A DNA stretch of 64,000 nt from Paenalicyclobacillus ferrooxydans. GTDB lineage: Bacteria; Bacillota; Bacilli; Alicyclobacillales; Alicyclobacillaceae. Below, piece after piece: positions 63,876 through 64,000 of this stretch. The stretch covers positions 20,013-84,012 of the forward strand of contig NZ_LJCO01000026.1 of the NCBI RefSeq assembly GCF_001399675.1, read 5' to 3'. Under the pieces are notes generated by a model. The model was not told the DNA's origin and searched no databases. It saw nothing but the letters and a program-made list of their open reading frames with translations. Position numbers and translations under genes: made by a program. Numbering within the stretch: the first letter of the stretch is position 1; every line of letters begins with the position of its first letter.

Positions 63876-64000
63876 GTGCGCCCGGCATGGGCGATAACTT
63901 GGCGGTGCAAGTCCGCTGCGGAGGTTGGCTGTTACCAACCGCTAGCCAAGAGCAAGGGTGCCGACCGTGAGGTGGGATCTGGAGGAAGCTGGAGGCAAAA
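63876..64000 (+). mobile_element. Group II (class C) intron, 5' end only
   Basis: Begins gtgcgcccggcatgggc, the 5' splice consensus and start of domain I. It continues with agagcaagggtgccgaccgt and ends at the window edge with gaggaagctggaggcaaa, segments closely matching the ribozyme 5' region of class C introns such as that of Oceanobacillus iheyensis as I recall it. The intron is cut off by the window end, so the reverse transcriptase ORF is not visible. Its site, eight bases past a perfect hairpin, fits the class C habit of inserting next to terminators. Confidence 0.88.

Overview
The window looks like chromosomal DNA from a spore-forming-type member of the Bacilli (Bacillota). I infer an Alicyclobacillaceae-like organism from the moderate to slightly high GC content and strong AGGAGG-type ribosome binding sites with frequent GTG and TTG starts. 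The gene set agrees: YojF/BshB2 (bacillithiol), CcdC, Tex, FabV, PepF, QoxABCD, an Opp-type peptide transporter and intrinsic terminators. No tRNA, rRNA or CRISPR array was found. The family placement is an inference and no database search was possible.

Layout. 0-2.9 kb: the end of a slipin gene, a frameshifted lipoprotein hydrolase, a small orphan gene and a DUF2087 regulator lacking a normal start codon. 3.0-3.85 kb: a 135-bp tandem repeat array. 3.9-6.5 kb: two peptidases (M24, M20). 6.8-9.65 kb: an SsuA/ThiY-type ABC importer. 10-11.8 kb: UvsE and a short flavoprotein. 12.3-15.7 kb: a zinc-ribbon microprotein and a Wolinella-like fumarate reductase/succinate dehydrogenase (CAB order). 16-21.7 kb: an acetyltransferase, aspartate 4-decarboxylase, dehalogenase-like HAD, D-hydroxyacid dehydrogenase and proline iminopeptidase. 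22-25.3 kb: Tex and a 51-bp repeat array. 25.3-30.7 kb: FabV, an ABC-2 exporter, an SGNH esterase and a LysE exporter. 30.7-33.9 kb: an ABC-F protein behind a long attenuator leader, and a thioredoxin-like protein. 34-37.3 kb: a tungstate/molybdate regulator with binding protein and permease. 37.5-42.7 kb: quinol oxidase qoxABCD followed by a ctaA interrupted by two in-frame stops. 42.8-43.6 kb: a second 135-bp array related to the first but in the opposite orientation. 43.7-50.8 kb: VIT1-type transporter, thioesterase, aldo/keto reductase, PepF, a CstR-like repressor, YojF, BshB2 and Tag. 51.5-57.3 kb: an oligopeptide ABC transporter. 57.4-59.5 kb: a stand-alone lipoyl domain, FolD and CcdC. 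59.5-63.7 kb: a ZTP-type riboswitch controlling serA-serC-HAD. 63.88 kb to the end: the 5' end of a group IIC intron placed just after a terminator-like hairpin.

Themes. Respiration is represented by the fumarate reductase-type complex, the menaquinol oxidase and its (possibly dead) heme A synthase. One-carbon and serine metabolism cluster at folD and the riboswitch-controlled serA-serC. Thiol and persulfide handling may link the CstR-like repressor with the bacillithiol deacetylase pair. The most unusual features are the paired, inverted 135-bp hairpin arrays about 39 kb apart, and the very frequent 10-20 bp tandem duplications in the spaces between genes.
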